Source: Alisma plantago-aquatica (lineage: Eukaryota; Streptophyta; Magnoliopsida; Alismatales; Alismataceae). From it: a stretch of DNA of 64,000 bases. The stretch is taken from the NCBI GenBank assembly GCA_963693085.1, contig OY856411.1, positions 1,350,975,550 through 1,351,039,549 of the forward strand. Direction: 5' to 3'. Within the stretch, counting starts at the first letter, position 1, and each line of letters starts with the position of its first letter. A program made the position numbers and the translations under genes. This document shows, piece by piece, positions 1 to 10,913 of this stretch. Under the pieces are notes generated by a model. That model was not told where the DNA came from, made no database searches, and saw only the letters and a list, made by a program, of their open reading frames with translations.

Positions 1-869
1 CTTATCAAGTGCCCAGGGATATCATTGCAAAGAGGGACAAATTCCATTAAATCGCTCGCATCATTCCCCATGTGTCACAGTGTACCCAATCACCACCTTT
101 TTGGCAACTCATATTTCAGAGCATGTTGGTCTAGTGTCAAAGTACATAGAACAACATATGTTATTGTAGTAACTTCATGTCTAAGGATCAAAAAAACCAC
201 TATCGCATTGCATATGACTCTGACATGTCATTACATGTCTTTCATATGCCAATCTCAAGGTGGGTCAATCCAATATAACTTGTTCTCTAACAATTACCCA
301 TCCATCAGAGTTGATATCCAATATCATGTCTAAAGAGGCATAGTTATCACTCACCATACATGTTGGTCTTGTGTATTATTGTTGTATATACTATCCACAA
401 TAATAATTGACTAGGGACATAACAAGAATGAATACTCTTATTATACATATGATATCAAATTAGGATATTAACCTAAATCATATGTATCTTAATTCTTAAA
501 ACATTATTAAGTTCTATTCATTATCTCAATACTGAAACAAGCATAATAAGTGGAATTATCTTTTACTAATAATCAAATCAAATAAAAAATATCCCTTCTA
601 CAATCATCACATGATGGATCTCATGACATATAACCAACACTAGTGGCTCTAAAATACAAGATATGATGCAAGTCATAGTCCTCATACAAAATTTACATCC
701 TTCCTAGAAAGCATATACCAGTCCCTTCACCACAAACACGGCAAGATGACTTCCCAAACAAGGAAATTTGATTGTATCTAATGTTGTTACTACCCTAAAA
801 ATTGAAGATCTTCATAAGGTATTAGACAAGAATAACAATCCACTCTCAACCTTGTTAGTGATATGAAGA
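1..869. other. AT-rich stretch, no gene recognised
   Basis: I see no domain-bearing reading frame or structured repeat here. The ORF at 25-333 has no recognisable motif and is probably chance. The right end may include badly decayed copia gag, because a zinc-knuckle-bearing gag fragment begins shortly after 900. Confidence 0.5.
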
Positions 870-1580
870 ACAATAAGAAATGCTACAATTTCTGTCAGAA
901 ATTTGAATAACCTTTCAAGAAAGGCAAGCAACCCAATCAATATAAGAAAATTGATTTTGAAAGACAACACATCTTCTATATGTGGCAAGCATGATCACCT
1001 TAAAACTATTTGTGGCAAGTATAAGAACCAAAATAAGCAACCATACAAGAATAATGGGGTTAATATGATCCTTGTTGGAGCTAAAACTTCTTCTGCAAGG
1101 TTGGACAACAATTCTCTTGTACTTAATGTTAATACATCCACTGATAAGTGGTGGTTGGATTTTGGTGTCATATCTCATATCCTCTATGATTGCTTTGCTT
1201 TTTCCACTTATTAGGAGGATGATAATTTTATAATCTCCTGGGGTGATTTTATCTCTGTAAAACAAACTATAAGCTTTGGACGTATTGACTTGAAGCTCAC
1301 TTTTAGGAAAGTCCTAAAGATGCAAATGATCTGCATGTTCCTAGTTTAGAAATAACCATTTTAGTGAGGTCTTGGTGTTTTTGTTTGGGTATTGTTTGGT
1401 AACTTAGGAGACAAAGTTGTGATACATGGATTGAGTTCTTTCAAGTGTGTCGGATATAGTTTGGTGGTTTGATTAAAGTTAGTTTTTTTCATGTAACAGT
1501 ATTACTTCTATTAATGATAACTACATCAAATTCTTTCTACTTCTATATGTTGTGATCTTTGGCATGCTACATATGAGTAT

Positions 1581-3674
1581 TTTTTTTTGGTAAAAAATCA
1601 TGTTACTATTGAATTCCAAAACTTTAGGTACAACTTCTGCGCCCCTATACAATCAGGGATAACATCCGAAAATTAAGAAGGGTTACTAGGACCCCAAATA
1701 AAGAAAATAAGAAACCAAAGTTCTAAGAAGATACTGACTCAGACTACTAGATGCAAACAGACCCCAAAAACAGCCAGCACGGCACTGGCATTAACCCCAC
1801 CTTCAAGTTGTGTCATCCTGGAAGTCTAGAATCTGATCAAGTCATAGAAGGAGAGGACAATATCAATAAGAAGCAATGAGTATATGCGTTCTTTCACAAA
1901 ATGAAATGCTTCCAAACTGTAGACTGCAAAGCAGGATGCACCCTTCCATAAGTTGTCCATTAGATGATGTCCTTGGCAAGAAAACAGCCACCTATCCCAG
2001 CACTGGCATTTGAAACATCTCATAAAGTGTGAAGAACGTGTAGGTTCCTAGCCCTCTTCACCAACCAGTAGACATCAAACATTGTGACACGACCAGATCG
2101 CAGTCTCCCTCGAGGAGGGATTCCCTGCTTAGTAGGAAGGCTGGGTGGAATTGGATCAACCGAGACTTTTCCTAGATGACTTTTTCTTTCTCTTTGCCCA
2201 TGACTGATTGAAAACCATTGAGTCAGAGTCCCATTGATCGAATTCTACTTCAGAATCATCGGATCCCTCATCCTCAAATAGGTTCTCCTTCCTATCGTAG
2301 ACCTTTGCTGAGAAACTAGAGCTCTCCCAAACCCTATTGATTTTCTAGGATTCGGATTTGCTTCCTCCCTTTCCATGATTAGTAAGCTCAAGCTCCCAAT
2401 CAAAGTTGAGATTACCTGCATAACAATCTGGAGTATACCTGAGCATGTCAGGCTCGGTTCGTTGAATGTCAGAGTCATCAGGGTGGCACTGATGGTCGTC
2501 AAGATGGCCATTGAGGACCATGTCTATGACCTGTTGAGATACAAGCTCTCGCAAATCATCATCCACTTCAGTGTGGTCAGGGCCTTTGGAATCTGAAGAC
2601 TTCTCGGGCGGCGCAATAAGCTTAGCTACTTTATCATTTCCTCAAATAGTTGGTTTACCCAACTTGACCTACACATCCCTCTCAAGCGACGCCTTCCTCA
2701 TCTTCATTGGACAAGATGGGCCACTATGCCCAAATTTCTTGCAGTTGGGATAGGTAACTGGAGAAGCTACCGCCCCGACCTTCAGCTACTTCGAAATAGA
2801 ATCAATCTCAATCATCGTTGTCTTAGGCAGCTTTGCATCACAGCCTACTTCGATGCAGGCCAAAGCTTCACCAAGACAATCGGCTGAGACGGAGTGGTCA
2901 TCGATGTCGACCGGCTTCCCGATGGTGCTGGCAACACAGGCAATGTGCTTACATGTCCACGGCAACCCCGAGTTCTCGATCTTGAACCAAATAGGAGCGT
3001 GCGGAAAGGATAGAGGTTGAAGAGGAAAGCCTGGTTTCCATGGATGAGCGATAATCAGCGACCCGTCCATGAACCAGGGAGCCTCATTCAGCATGTGTTC
3101 CCTTTCGCTATGAGTCGACATCTTCATGATAAATCCCTCACGTTCTTCAGCAATCACCTCCACAGGGCCGATGGGGCGCCACTGTCTGCGGATCCAATCG
3201 GCGAGTTGTCTGCTGAAGGGTTTCCTGCCAACAAAGCGTATTGAGAGGTATTCCTCTCATGTATGAATGGGACAGTCCTGTCTTGAGATGGAAGTGCATC
3301 TCACGTTGTTTCTGGATATAGGCTCGATAAAGTTGACCGATTCAAATTCAATCTCTTCACGATCCAATCTACTGATGCTAAACCAGTCAGCAAACCGATC
3401 GGAGATTGTCTTCTCCTTAGATCTTCTTGGCGGCGACTTCGGGGGATTTGAGGCAGAGGTTGACGCCTCTACGCGTGGTTGGGTCCTTGGAGAATCCGGG
3501 AATTGGGGGTGATTTGGCTAGCCTCCTTCTCTGTTTACCACTGGTTGGCAAATCGGAGGAGTAGATGGAGTCGACTCTGCGGCACCTTGATCTCTTCCCC
3601 CTCTTCCGCTAGGGTTGCGCCCGTGCCCTCGTCCCCTGCCACCGCGCCCCCGAGCCATCCAGCCGAATGAAATT
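1581..3674 (-). mobile_element. LINE with ORF1 only (no ORF2), 14 bp target duplication
   Basis: On the - strand this element begins 16 bases upstream of an ORF1 start codon (ATG at 3658-3656) and ends in an A run, seen as T's at 1581-1588. It is bounded by the direct duplication CTACATATGAGTAT at 1567-1580 and 3675-3688, the signature of target-primed insertion. At 2.1 kb it is far shorter than a full plant L1 (6-7 kb), and I see no endonuclease or RT blocks. Having the 5' start and the 3' tail but no ORF2 fits an internally deleted or non-autonomous LINE better than ordinary 5' truncation. It landed inside the copia remnant. Confidence 0.8.
2245..3658 (-). pseudogene. LINE ORF1 (DUF4283-like, zinc knuckle), broken
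   Basis: This is the RNA-binding ORF1 protein of a plant L1-type LINE. It starts MARGRGGRGRGHGR, a glycine/arginine-rich N-terminus. The segment near 3163-2789 holds a DUF4283-like core: a hydrophobic stretch, then APWFMDGSLIIAHPW and APIWFKIENSGLPW, a pattern typical of plant LINE ORF1. Near 2750-2715 a zinc knuckle (NCKKFGHSGPSC) lacks its first cysteine, replaced by Tyr. Stops near 3518 and 3240 and later shifts break the frame. An acidic, Ser/Asp-rich tail follows. The function in LINE ribonucleoprotein assembly is known for the family; this copy is inactive. Confidence 0.7.
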
Positions 3675-4680
3675 CTACATATGAGTATTATGAAGTTTAT
3701 AGTCATGAACTTGAATTTTCTTCTAATGATGACAAATGTCAATGATTTGATCAAGACAAAATGTCTAAGAAACCTTTTTTATTAGTAGAAAGAAATTCTT
3801 GTTTGCTTGAGATAGTTCATACTACTATTTATGGAGCTAACATGTTCTTACTTGATATGGTATGTGCTACTTTGTAACTTTTATCAACAATTTTCTCCAT
3901 ATATTATTAGATTTATTTACTAAATCTACATATGAGAAGATGGGGAAGTTACAAGTCTACAAGAGAAGTAGAAAGAAAATTGAGAAGAGAATTAACTGAG
4001 TTCAATTAAACAGAGGAGGCAATTATACCTCAAATACACTTCATCAATTTTATTAGGCACGTGGCCTTATACATGAAACTATTGTTCTGTATAACCCTCA
4101 ATTGAATGGTGTAGCTTAAAGAAATTAAATTGTATTGATTGATATGGTCAATGTCATTGTTTGTTGGGGGGTTCTCTGCCAACTATGTGTTAAATTGTAT
4201 TCATAAAAAAACTCCTTATGAACTTTGGTTTAACAAGTGTGGGGGTGCTTAGCCAACATAAAGATCCATGAAAACTAGAAAAGGAAACGTGGTCCCAAGG
4301 TCCCAATATTATAGATATTATTTTCATAGAATATGTACACAATAGCAATGCTAATAGATTTATTGTCATTACATGTTGGCGTTAGGATTAACTCTACTCT
4401 AGAAATCATTGTTGCAAATGTTGTTTACTACAAGAACATCTTCCCTCTAGAGTAGAGTATTCCTAGAAAAATTGGATAAAGTTATTCATACCTTGAATTA
4501 ATAGAATCCATCACAAACAACAACACTTGGATTCCTACCGACGTTCCCCCATGATACAAGACTATTGGGTGTAACCAGGTCTTCATGTATAGGATGCATG
4601 CATATTTTTTCAATGATAGGTTTGAGGTCATAATGGAAACCAAAGGTTACAAATAAAAGGAAGATGTAGATTTTTTTTAA

Positions 4681-5464
4681 AATTGATATTCTTACAACTA
4701 AAATTACCTCCACACACACAAACATACATAGGCACACATATATATAAATATATATATATATATACAAATACAAATATATGTACATATATATTTATATCTA
4801 TATATACATATATATGTATATATACACAATTGTATTTATATTGATGAGGTGTGAGGTGAACATGTGGGTCTTCCAACATAGGGTACATGGTGTATCGATT
4901 TCGGTGGTTGGTTTTGAATTTATGAGGTAACCTTTATAAGATTAAGTGCCTAGAGGCATAAAGATAAGTGTTCCATAAGATGAAATTTAATAATGGTTGT
5001 TCCCATTCATCCAAGGATTGTGTATGAGGCGACTACAAACACTTACTATCTAATTAATTGAGTTGTAAGTGGTCAGCAAAAAACAAACTCATGAATAAGT
5101 GAAATATGGACTTGGCCCGCTAGAAAGCTATTTGATTTAACTTTTTGTATCAATGGTTAGGGATATGAATTCAAAGAAAATGGTGGGATCCTTACTCAAA
5201 ATATCAATTATGACAAAGACACCATCTATTATATGTCCAAGAAGTTTATAAAATCAGTTGGCAGAGATATCTTGGTAAAGATACACTTCCGTGCATTATT
5301 TCATCTACTAAGAAGTTGTGAAGTTACTTAGTGTCCTATCCAATACTTTTATTACCGGTGATGCTATCATGCAACCTTCCCGCCCTCGTTCAACGATGCA
5401 AAAAATGTCATGTTTTGATCTTAGAAAGGCAACTTCGTTCTATGCATGTATCTCAATCCTGACA
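4681..5464. other. AT-rich DNA with TA/ATAC low complexity
   Basis: Positions 4735-4835 are an impure (TA)n/(ATAC)n tract. The rest contains no recognisable coding block. The ORFs over the tract encode only Tyr/Ile/Val repeats and are artefacts. Confidence 0.5.
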
Positions 5465-5625
5465 CTTAGGGTAATTTCAACCTAAGGTGGGAGGGACCAT
5501 ACATTGTCCATGATGTATACAATAGTGGGCCCATAGTGATTCCATGATATGGACAGAGACATCCATATACTACCAATCAATTTTAGTCATGTCAAGATGA
5601 CTGATGGTGATGATAGGGAAGATGC
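5465..5625 (+). pseudogene. Ty3-type integrase C-terminal scrap
   Basis: The + strand reads GNFNLRWEGPYIVHDVYNSG followed by a decayed tail. This matches the conserved end of plant Ty3 polyproteins (family pattern GKFxPNWEGPYxVxE followed by a G-x-Y-x-L block). Two stops occur in the short stretch and no other pol domain is readable nearby. It is an isolated fossil fragment. Confidence 0.55.
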
Positions 5626-8083
5626 ACGGAGGCATCGGAAAACAACATTGTATACCCTTCTTAACTAAGATGGTAATAAACATGATCATCATGGAATATT
5701 AGGTTTAAATCATTAATGTGTTAGGGATGACATGGAACATTCCATGGCTGCCCTCCACGGTCTCTTTTTTTTGGAAAACATCAATTAATTAAAAGTAACA
5801 CACTAATAAAATTTGAATCCTCATACCTTGTCAAAATTACACATCTACTTTTTCCTACAAAGATGCTCTTTAATGGGCATGTAGACAAATGCATTTCGTG
5901 CGATACCCTTCATAAAAAATAATGATAATTCTATAGGCCAAAGAGACTTTTGTCGATAAGCTATTTATGGGTGTATTTAGCCTTCATCTAAGCAATGTCA
6001 ACCTACCATCTCATCCACCACCCAATGGTTATGAAAGAAGGAGGTGATCCTACAACCAATGTCCTTCATGTTGTGTTGAAAGGGAAATGACTTCATAACT
6101 TGACTATCCTGCATAATACAAAATTTACATCTGGGCAATTTCCATGCATTCTACATGTCCAAAACACCACTCCCATCCTAAAACTCTAATAACTATGAGA
6201 TATGTAATCATTACAACACACCCCATAAAACATCAAGGTAAAACAAAACCACTCCATACCTTGTCAATAACAAGTGAGGAAACAACCTCTATGCTAAGGT
6301 TGTAAGTACCAAGGTCAAAAGTTCTCGGCATAGGATGATATAAAACACCACAACAAGTAACTTGTAATTGAGTTTTAACTTAAAAGAGACCCTTAAATGG
6401 TCCACCTACTTGAAACATAGTTGTCTAAAGTTAGCGCAGAATCAAGTCTTAATTTCTCCCCTAGAAATGAATGTTCATGTAGAAAGTTTAGGGAGGAAGG
6501 ATGCATGAACCATCTCTATACCCACCTTGCATGTACAACTAAAATGTAGGACCTTATTCTACTCCATGATAAGGAAGTTAGTAATATTGGTTCCTAACAT
6601 TTGACCAAACAAGGATAAAGTTATGTCTTAATGAATATTTTTAATGCATATAACATGAATAACTAAATGATAACCCATTTATTTAGGCCTAAACACATAT
6701 ATAACATATTAACTGGTATAAAATTATATAACTTGCATCACATGTCAATACACTCATATTAACATACTAATTTAAGTATGTGCTAACATGTAAGTAAATC
6801 CATTAAGCATGTCACATATGTTTCATTTGTTAATTAATATACAAATAATGGATAAAAATTGTTAAATGAGATGCATAATATGCTTTGGAATAACAATTGG
6901 TGTTACATGTCAATAAATATTAATGATTTACCATTATATAAATATTGAATTGATGGGCTTGATAAGATAAATATGAAAAATATGGATATTCATGCATTAT
7001 AATATAAGGAAACTCTTTTGTTAACAATGTGGACATTATGGGACTCTAAATAATAAATATTATGGTAATGATGTAATGTTATAATAATATAATGGAAATG
7101 AGCTCAAAATTCTGATTGCATTGAAAATCATTGTAGGAATCTTCAAAACCAAAATATAATGGTAAAAATGTGATCCTTGGGTCTCAATTATCTTTGATGC
7201 CAAGTTTCATATTATTTGAGCAATCATAACTATCCTAATTTCATTAAGAAAAGAAAAGGTAAGATAAGGCAAAAAATATTAAATTAAACATCTTAACATA
7301 TTCAATACATAGTATAAACCAACTTGTATACATTATACATATATAATTGATGTGAAGTTGTAATAATAAAAATTGTGGTATAACATAAAGGGAAACAATA
7401 TTGTATCTAGTTCTATGGAATATATATCATGGTGGAAAATATGAATATGGACTTACTTTCCAAATACAAATGAGTGATAGGAATATAAATCGAGGTAATT
7501 GTAATAATATGGAATACATGAGATATTTAATGAATTGGAACAAAATTTAAAGAACTAATTATCTCTCCTTAATGTTTGAAAGCAACAAATAATGAAAACG
7601 ATAACATCATCATATCATAAAGGAAGAAAAAAAATTAACTCCATTATATATTTGTTTGGAAACAAATAAACATTACAATATTAATATAATCAATTACCTA
7701 ACCAAAATAAGAAAAATAATAATCTTGACTAAATAATTTCCTTGGTAAACTTCCTTATTACCTCCTAAAATTGTTAACAACTGGGGAAAAAAAAAGGAAA
7801 ATGGCTCAATAGATAATGTTTTCACCCTTTTGATTTGAGAATAATGTGTTTATAATAATTATTCTTAGACATATACATTTATTAACACATACCTATTCTG
7901 TAAATAATTAATGTAAATATTTAGCAATATATATGGTTGCCTCAAATTTAGAAATCAAATCTAACTTAACATTAATTAAATAGATGCCTTTTATTGGGAT
8001 AAATTATTATACATGTTTTAATGACTCCAAAGTGAGAAGAGAAACATTTGAGAAAGTTATTTTGTTATGGGATGAATTACTAT
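5626..8083. other. Very AT-rich DNA, possible fossil LINE tail
   Basis: No ORF of interest. On the - strand around 6150-5760 a faint reading (CKFCIMQDS followed by hydrophobic text) could be the zinc-binding end of a LINE RT, but the match is too weak to call. From 6,600 to 8,083 the sequence is strongly AT-rich with short A and T runs and no repeat structure I can define. Confidence 0.4.
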
Positions 8084-8117
8084 ATACACTACTACAGAAA
8101 TGGCTTATAAAGTCACT

Positions 8118-8512
8118 TTACAAGGTGTCGGTTGTATACAAAAACCGACACCTAAACTCTACAGTGTCGGTTGATAACATAAACTGACATCCAATCTATG
8201 AAGTTCGACCAGACACGGGTACCGCTTTTATTAAGTGTCAGTTAATTAATAAACAACTGATACCTAAACTCAACCGCCAAAACCAAAATTCTAGCGAAAA
8301 AAATGGCTCCAATATTTTACATATGGCGTCGGTTCGTAACTAAATAACCGACGACTAAAGTGTATTCGCGAGACAGGAATAGTTTTCGGTTGTCTTTTAC
8401 TCAAAAACCGACGACTATAATGTAGTATAGGTGTCGGTTTTTGGAAAATAACCGACACTGTTGGTTTAGTTGTCGGTTTTTTTAAATAACCGACACTTAT
8501 TGTCAACTTAAT
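8118..8512. repeat. Left subterminal hairpin array of the CACTA element
   Basis: Seven or so units of the form GTGTCGGTT-(6-15 nt)-AACCGACAC occur here, for example at 8128-8152, 8163-8192, 8328-8357, 8430-8458 and 8471-8499. Each can fold into a short hairpin. Several carry C-to-T type changes (CAGTTA, ACTGACA). Clustered subterminal motifs of this sort bind the element's TNPA-like protein in known CACTA systems. Confidence 0.85.
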
Positions 8513-8523
8513 AGCTCACCAGC

Positions 8524-8925
8524 GTGACCGATTCTTCCCCTTTCCCTGTTTCATTCCCAATTTCCCTTGGAGGTCCGGCGATTTCTTGCTCCCTGCCGCC
8601 GCTCCCTACTGTCGTTCGTGCTCCGCCGCCGTGCTCCGTCGCCGCCGCTCCTTCCACGCCGCCGCCGCCGTGCTCACCGTCCCTCTATGCTCTGTGCTCG
8701 TCGGCGCTCCTCTTCTCATCGCCGTCGCCGCCTGCCTGCCGGTAGCAGCTAGCTCTCCTAGCCTCGCCGCCCTCTCCGCCGCTCCTCTCCTCGCCGCCGG
8801 CAGCTGCTAGGTCTTGCTCCGGCCGCTGCTCCTCTTCCCTCAAGGTGCCTGCCCTGCCTTCTTTCTTCTTCCTTCTTCCGCTGCTTGGGCGGTGCCAAGG
8901 CACGCCTAGGCTGCTGCTGGGCATT
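8524..8925. other. GC-rich block inside the CACTA 5' region
   Basis: About 400 bases of CCG/GCC/CTC-rich DNA stand out sharply from the AT-rich surroundings. Several overlapping frames are open on both strands because of composition (Ala/Arg/Pro/Ser-rich), with no known domain. It could be the promoter and leader exon of the transposon gene or a captured GC-rich host first exon. It begins right after the subterminal hairpins and ends near 8925. I cannot decide between these. Confidence 0.5.
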
Positions 8926-9651
8926 TTGTTTTTTAATTTATTTACTTCCTATGAGAATCAGTTTTAATTAGGGCTCATACACATATTGATGTACATAAAC
9001 ATGTTAGAATAAATGCAAAAAAGGTGTGATTTTAGGATATAGGTACTGATTTTGTGCTTCTACTGAGCTGAATCCTCTATTGTCTATACAATACATGTTC
9101 TATGATAAGCCTTAGTTAATTTAATATGCATACTTTGTATGTAAGACATAGTAATCGGGTACTGCTGTATATCCAAGTAAATTACATGTAACTAATCATG
9201 ACATAGATTTTAGAATGCATACTTTGGTTAAATGTACTGCTGTAATTTTTGATCAAGTGATGATATGTAAATGTAGCAATAAGTTAGTAAGGTATCAATG
9301 ATAAGTCTGTTGTAATGTGATGCAAAATAGTTATTGTATCATGTATATATACTTAATACTTTTTTGTTTTATAGTTGTATAGGGTGTTTTATGTGTGGCA
9401 AGTCTATTGTTTAATAGTTTAGCTATAATCATTGTTTAATAGTTTAGCTATATTCTTGGTGAGAATCCTAATCACCTTCTTGGTTAATGATGAACTGTAA
9501 TGCACACATGTGACATGCTTGGAATGTAAATGATGAACTTTTCCCTAAATTGCCAATCATGCTTTTAAAGACATCAATAATCACCCTAACTTGAAGAACT
9601 AGGATTTTAGGTATAAGAATGACAACACATTATTTGTTGGCCTAGAAACCC

Positions 9652-9686
9652 ATCCAAGATTTACTCATTAGGAGTAAATCTTGGAT
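9652..9686. repeat. Short perfect hairpin
   Basis: ATCCAAGATTTACTC and its reverse complement (within GGAGTAAATCTTGGAT) face each other across a 4-5 base loop. It lies immediately left of the larger inverted repeat. Confidence 0.75.
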
Positions 9687-9698
9687 AGTCCCCGGTTT

Positions 9699-9906
9699 GG
9701 GACTATTCTTGAACACCTAATCTTGCTTAGGATGTAAGTGTATATAATGTGTATTGGGTTTTCAAGAAAATTTCGGCAGCATTTCCCCGTTTGTTCTCTA
9801 AGTACATATGTACTTGGAGAACAGCGGGGAAATGCTGCCAAAATTTTCTTGAAAACCCAATACACATTATACACTTACTAGTGAGATTAGGTATTCAAGA
9901 ATGGGA
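9699..9906. repeat. Roughly 100 bp-arm inverted repeat centred at 9807/9808
   Basis: The centre is the perfect palindrome AAGTACATATGTACTT (9800-9815). From there the arms match outward: GGGTTTTCAAGAAAATTTC on the left pairs with GAAAACCC-containing text on the right, as do the GGCAGCATTTCCCCG and CGGGGAAATGCTGCC blocks. Outer blocks (ATTCTTGAACACCTAAT against ATTAGGTATTCAAGAAT) extend it to about 100 bases per arm with small bulges. It may be a nested foldback or MITE, or a conserved regulatory hairpin of the CACTA gene. Confidence 0.85.
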
Positions 9907-10913
9907 TAGGTGGTACACATTTATTATATATAAGAATGACATCACATGTATTTGTTAACCCTAGACCCTAATCTTGTCCTAATATATACTTGTTTTCTCT
10001 TTGATCATAGAATGGATAGATCATGAATTACTTTACAATGTGAGCTTTACACTTTGAATTACTACTTTACAATGTGAACTTTACAATTTGAATGTGAATT
10101 TACATATGGCTGACCATTCTCCTGATGATCGTGCTGATGACTACCGTGAGGGTGAGGACATCAATGCGCCGCCTCACAATGTAAGTTTTAAAAATATATC
10201 ATATATTTATATCTATATGTCCATTTATAGTTATATCTTTTAAATGTGAATTATTTTGTCAAATTTTAGGTTGATGATGAACATGTACCATCTGAAGCAC
10301 TTGAGGAACTTGATCAATAGCACCAAAAAGTTGACAAGAGAAGGGGCATCACTATGATGAAGAAGTTAATTGCGCAAAAGGGCAATGGACCCAAACTTGT
10401 TGTGGATTTTGATAATGCAGGAAATGCATGTGGTGTGAATCGCAATTCATTTGTTTCATATCTTGGGTTTGTTACTCGTAGCCATTGCGGTTGTCGCTTA
10501 GATTCTTGGCATAACGTTTCTAAGGAGAAGAAAGACATAATATTTTTTTAGGAATGGTAATGTTAATATTAAATGCAATACAAGAAAGCGAAGACCTGCT
10601 TATGTGAAGTACCCACATATTGTTTTTGAAGGGAGCAACTAAACGGAAAAAAAAACTGAAAGAGAAACTGAAAACAGAAGCAGAAAGAGGTTGAGTTTGG
10701 CTAGCTGGGGGGAGGCTCCCCTTAAGACAAACCTCTTTTAAAGTTTTTGCATCCAAAAATGATAAACTGATTTGAACCATCTTTGAGTTTGATAGTGTCA
10801 CAGGAGCTGCTGCACCAAACTGACCCCGGCCTCGTCATCCACCATAGTTTTTAGATCGCAGAGAAATGCCGTTTTAGATTCACCTTCATTTGAATCATCC
10901 TTTTTTCCATCTG

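Larger units (their letters stand above)
870..4680 (+). pseudogene. Decayed Ty1/copia gag-protease-integrase-RT, split by a LINE
   Basis: This is a remnant of a copia polyprotein in the family order. Around 975-1020 a CCHC gag knuckle is readable (CGKHDHLKTICG). At about 1147-1195 follows the protease start WWLDFGVISHI, where family members have WxLDSGATSH, so the catalytic Asp-Ser-Gly is altered. Near 1558 and 3690-3830 come the gag-pre-integrase and integrase starts (DLWHA; LLEIVHTTIYG). Past 3900 the integrase core survives in pieces resembling NRGGNYTS and YNPQLNGVA. At 4566-4670 the first RT block (IGCNQVF; TKGYK) appears and is cut off. Many stops and shifts separate the pieces. A LINE at 1581-3674 interrupts it, and the reading resumes directly after the duplicated target. 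No LTR is visible. The family call is firm; the exact ends are not. Confidence 0.75.
8926..10105. other. CACTA 5' non-coding region
   Basis: AT-rich leader or intron sequence between the GC-rich block and the first recognisable exon. It contains the two inverted repeats listed separately. The sequence TATAAGAATGACAACACA near 9612 recurs, slightly diverged, near 9930, so the large hairpin is flanked by direct repeats. Confidence 0.5.

Noticed and set aside
8524..8924. Ala/Arg/Pro-rich ORFs as a host gene
   Set aside because: Several overlapping frames are open because of GC composition alone; no domain or splice context supports any one of them.
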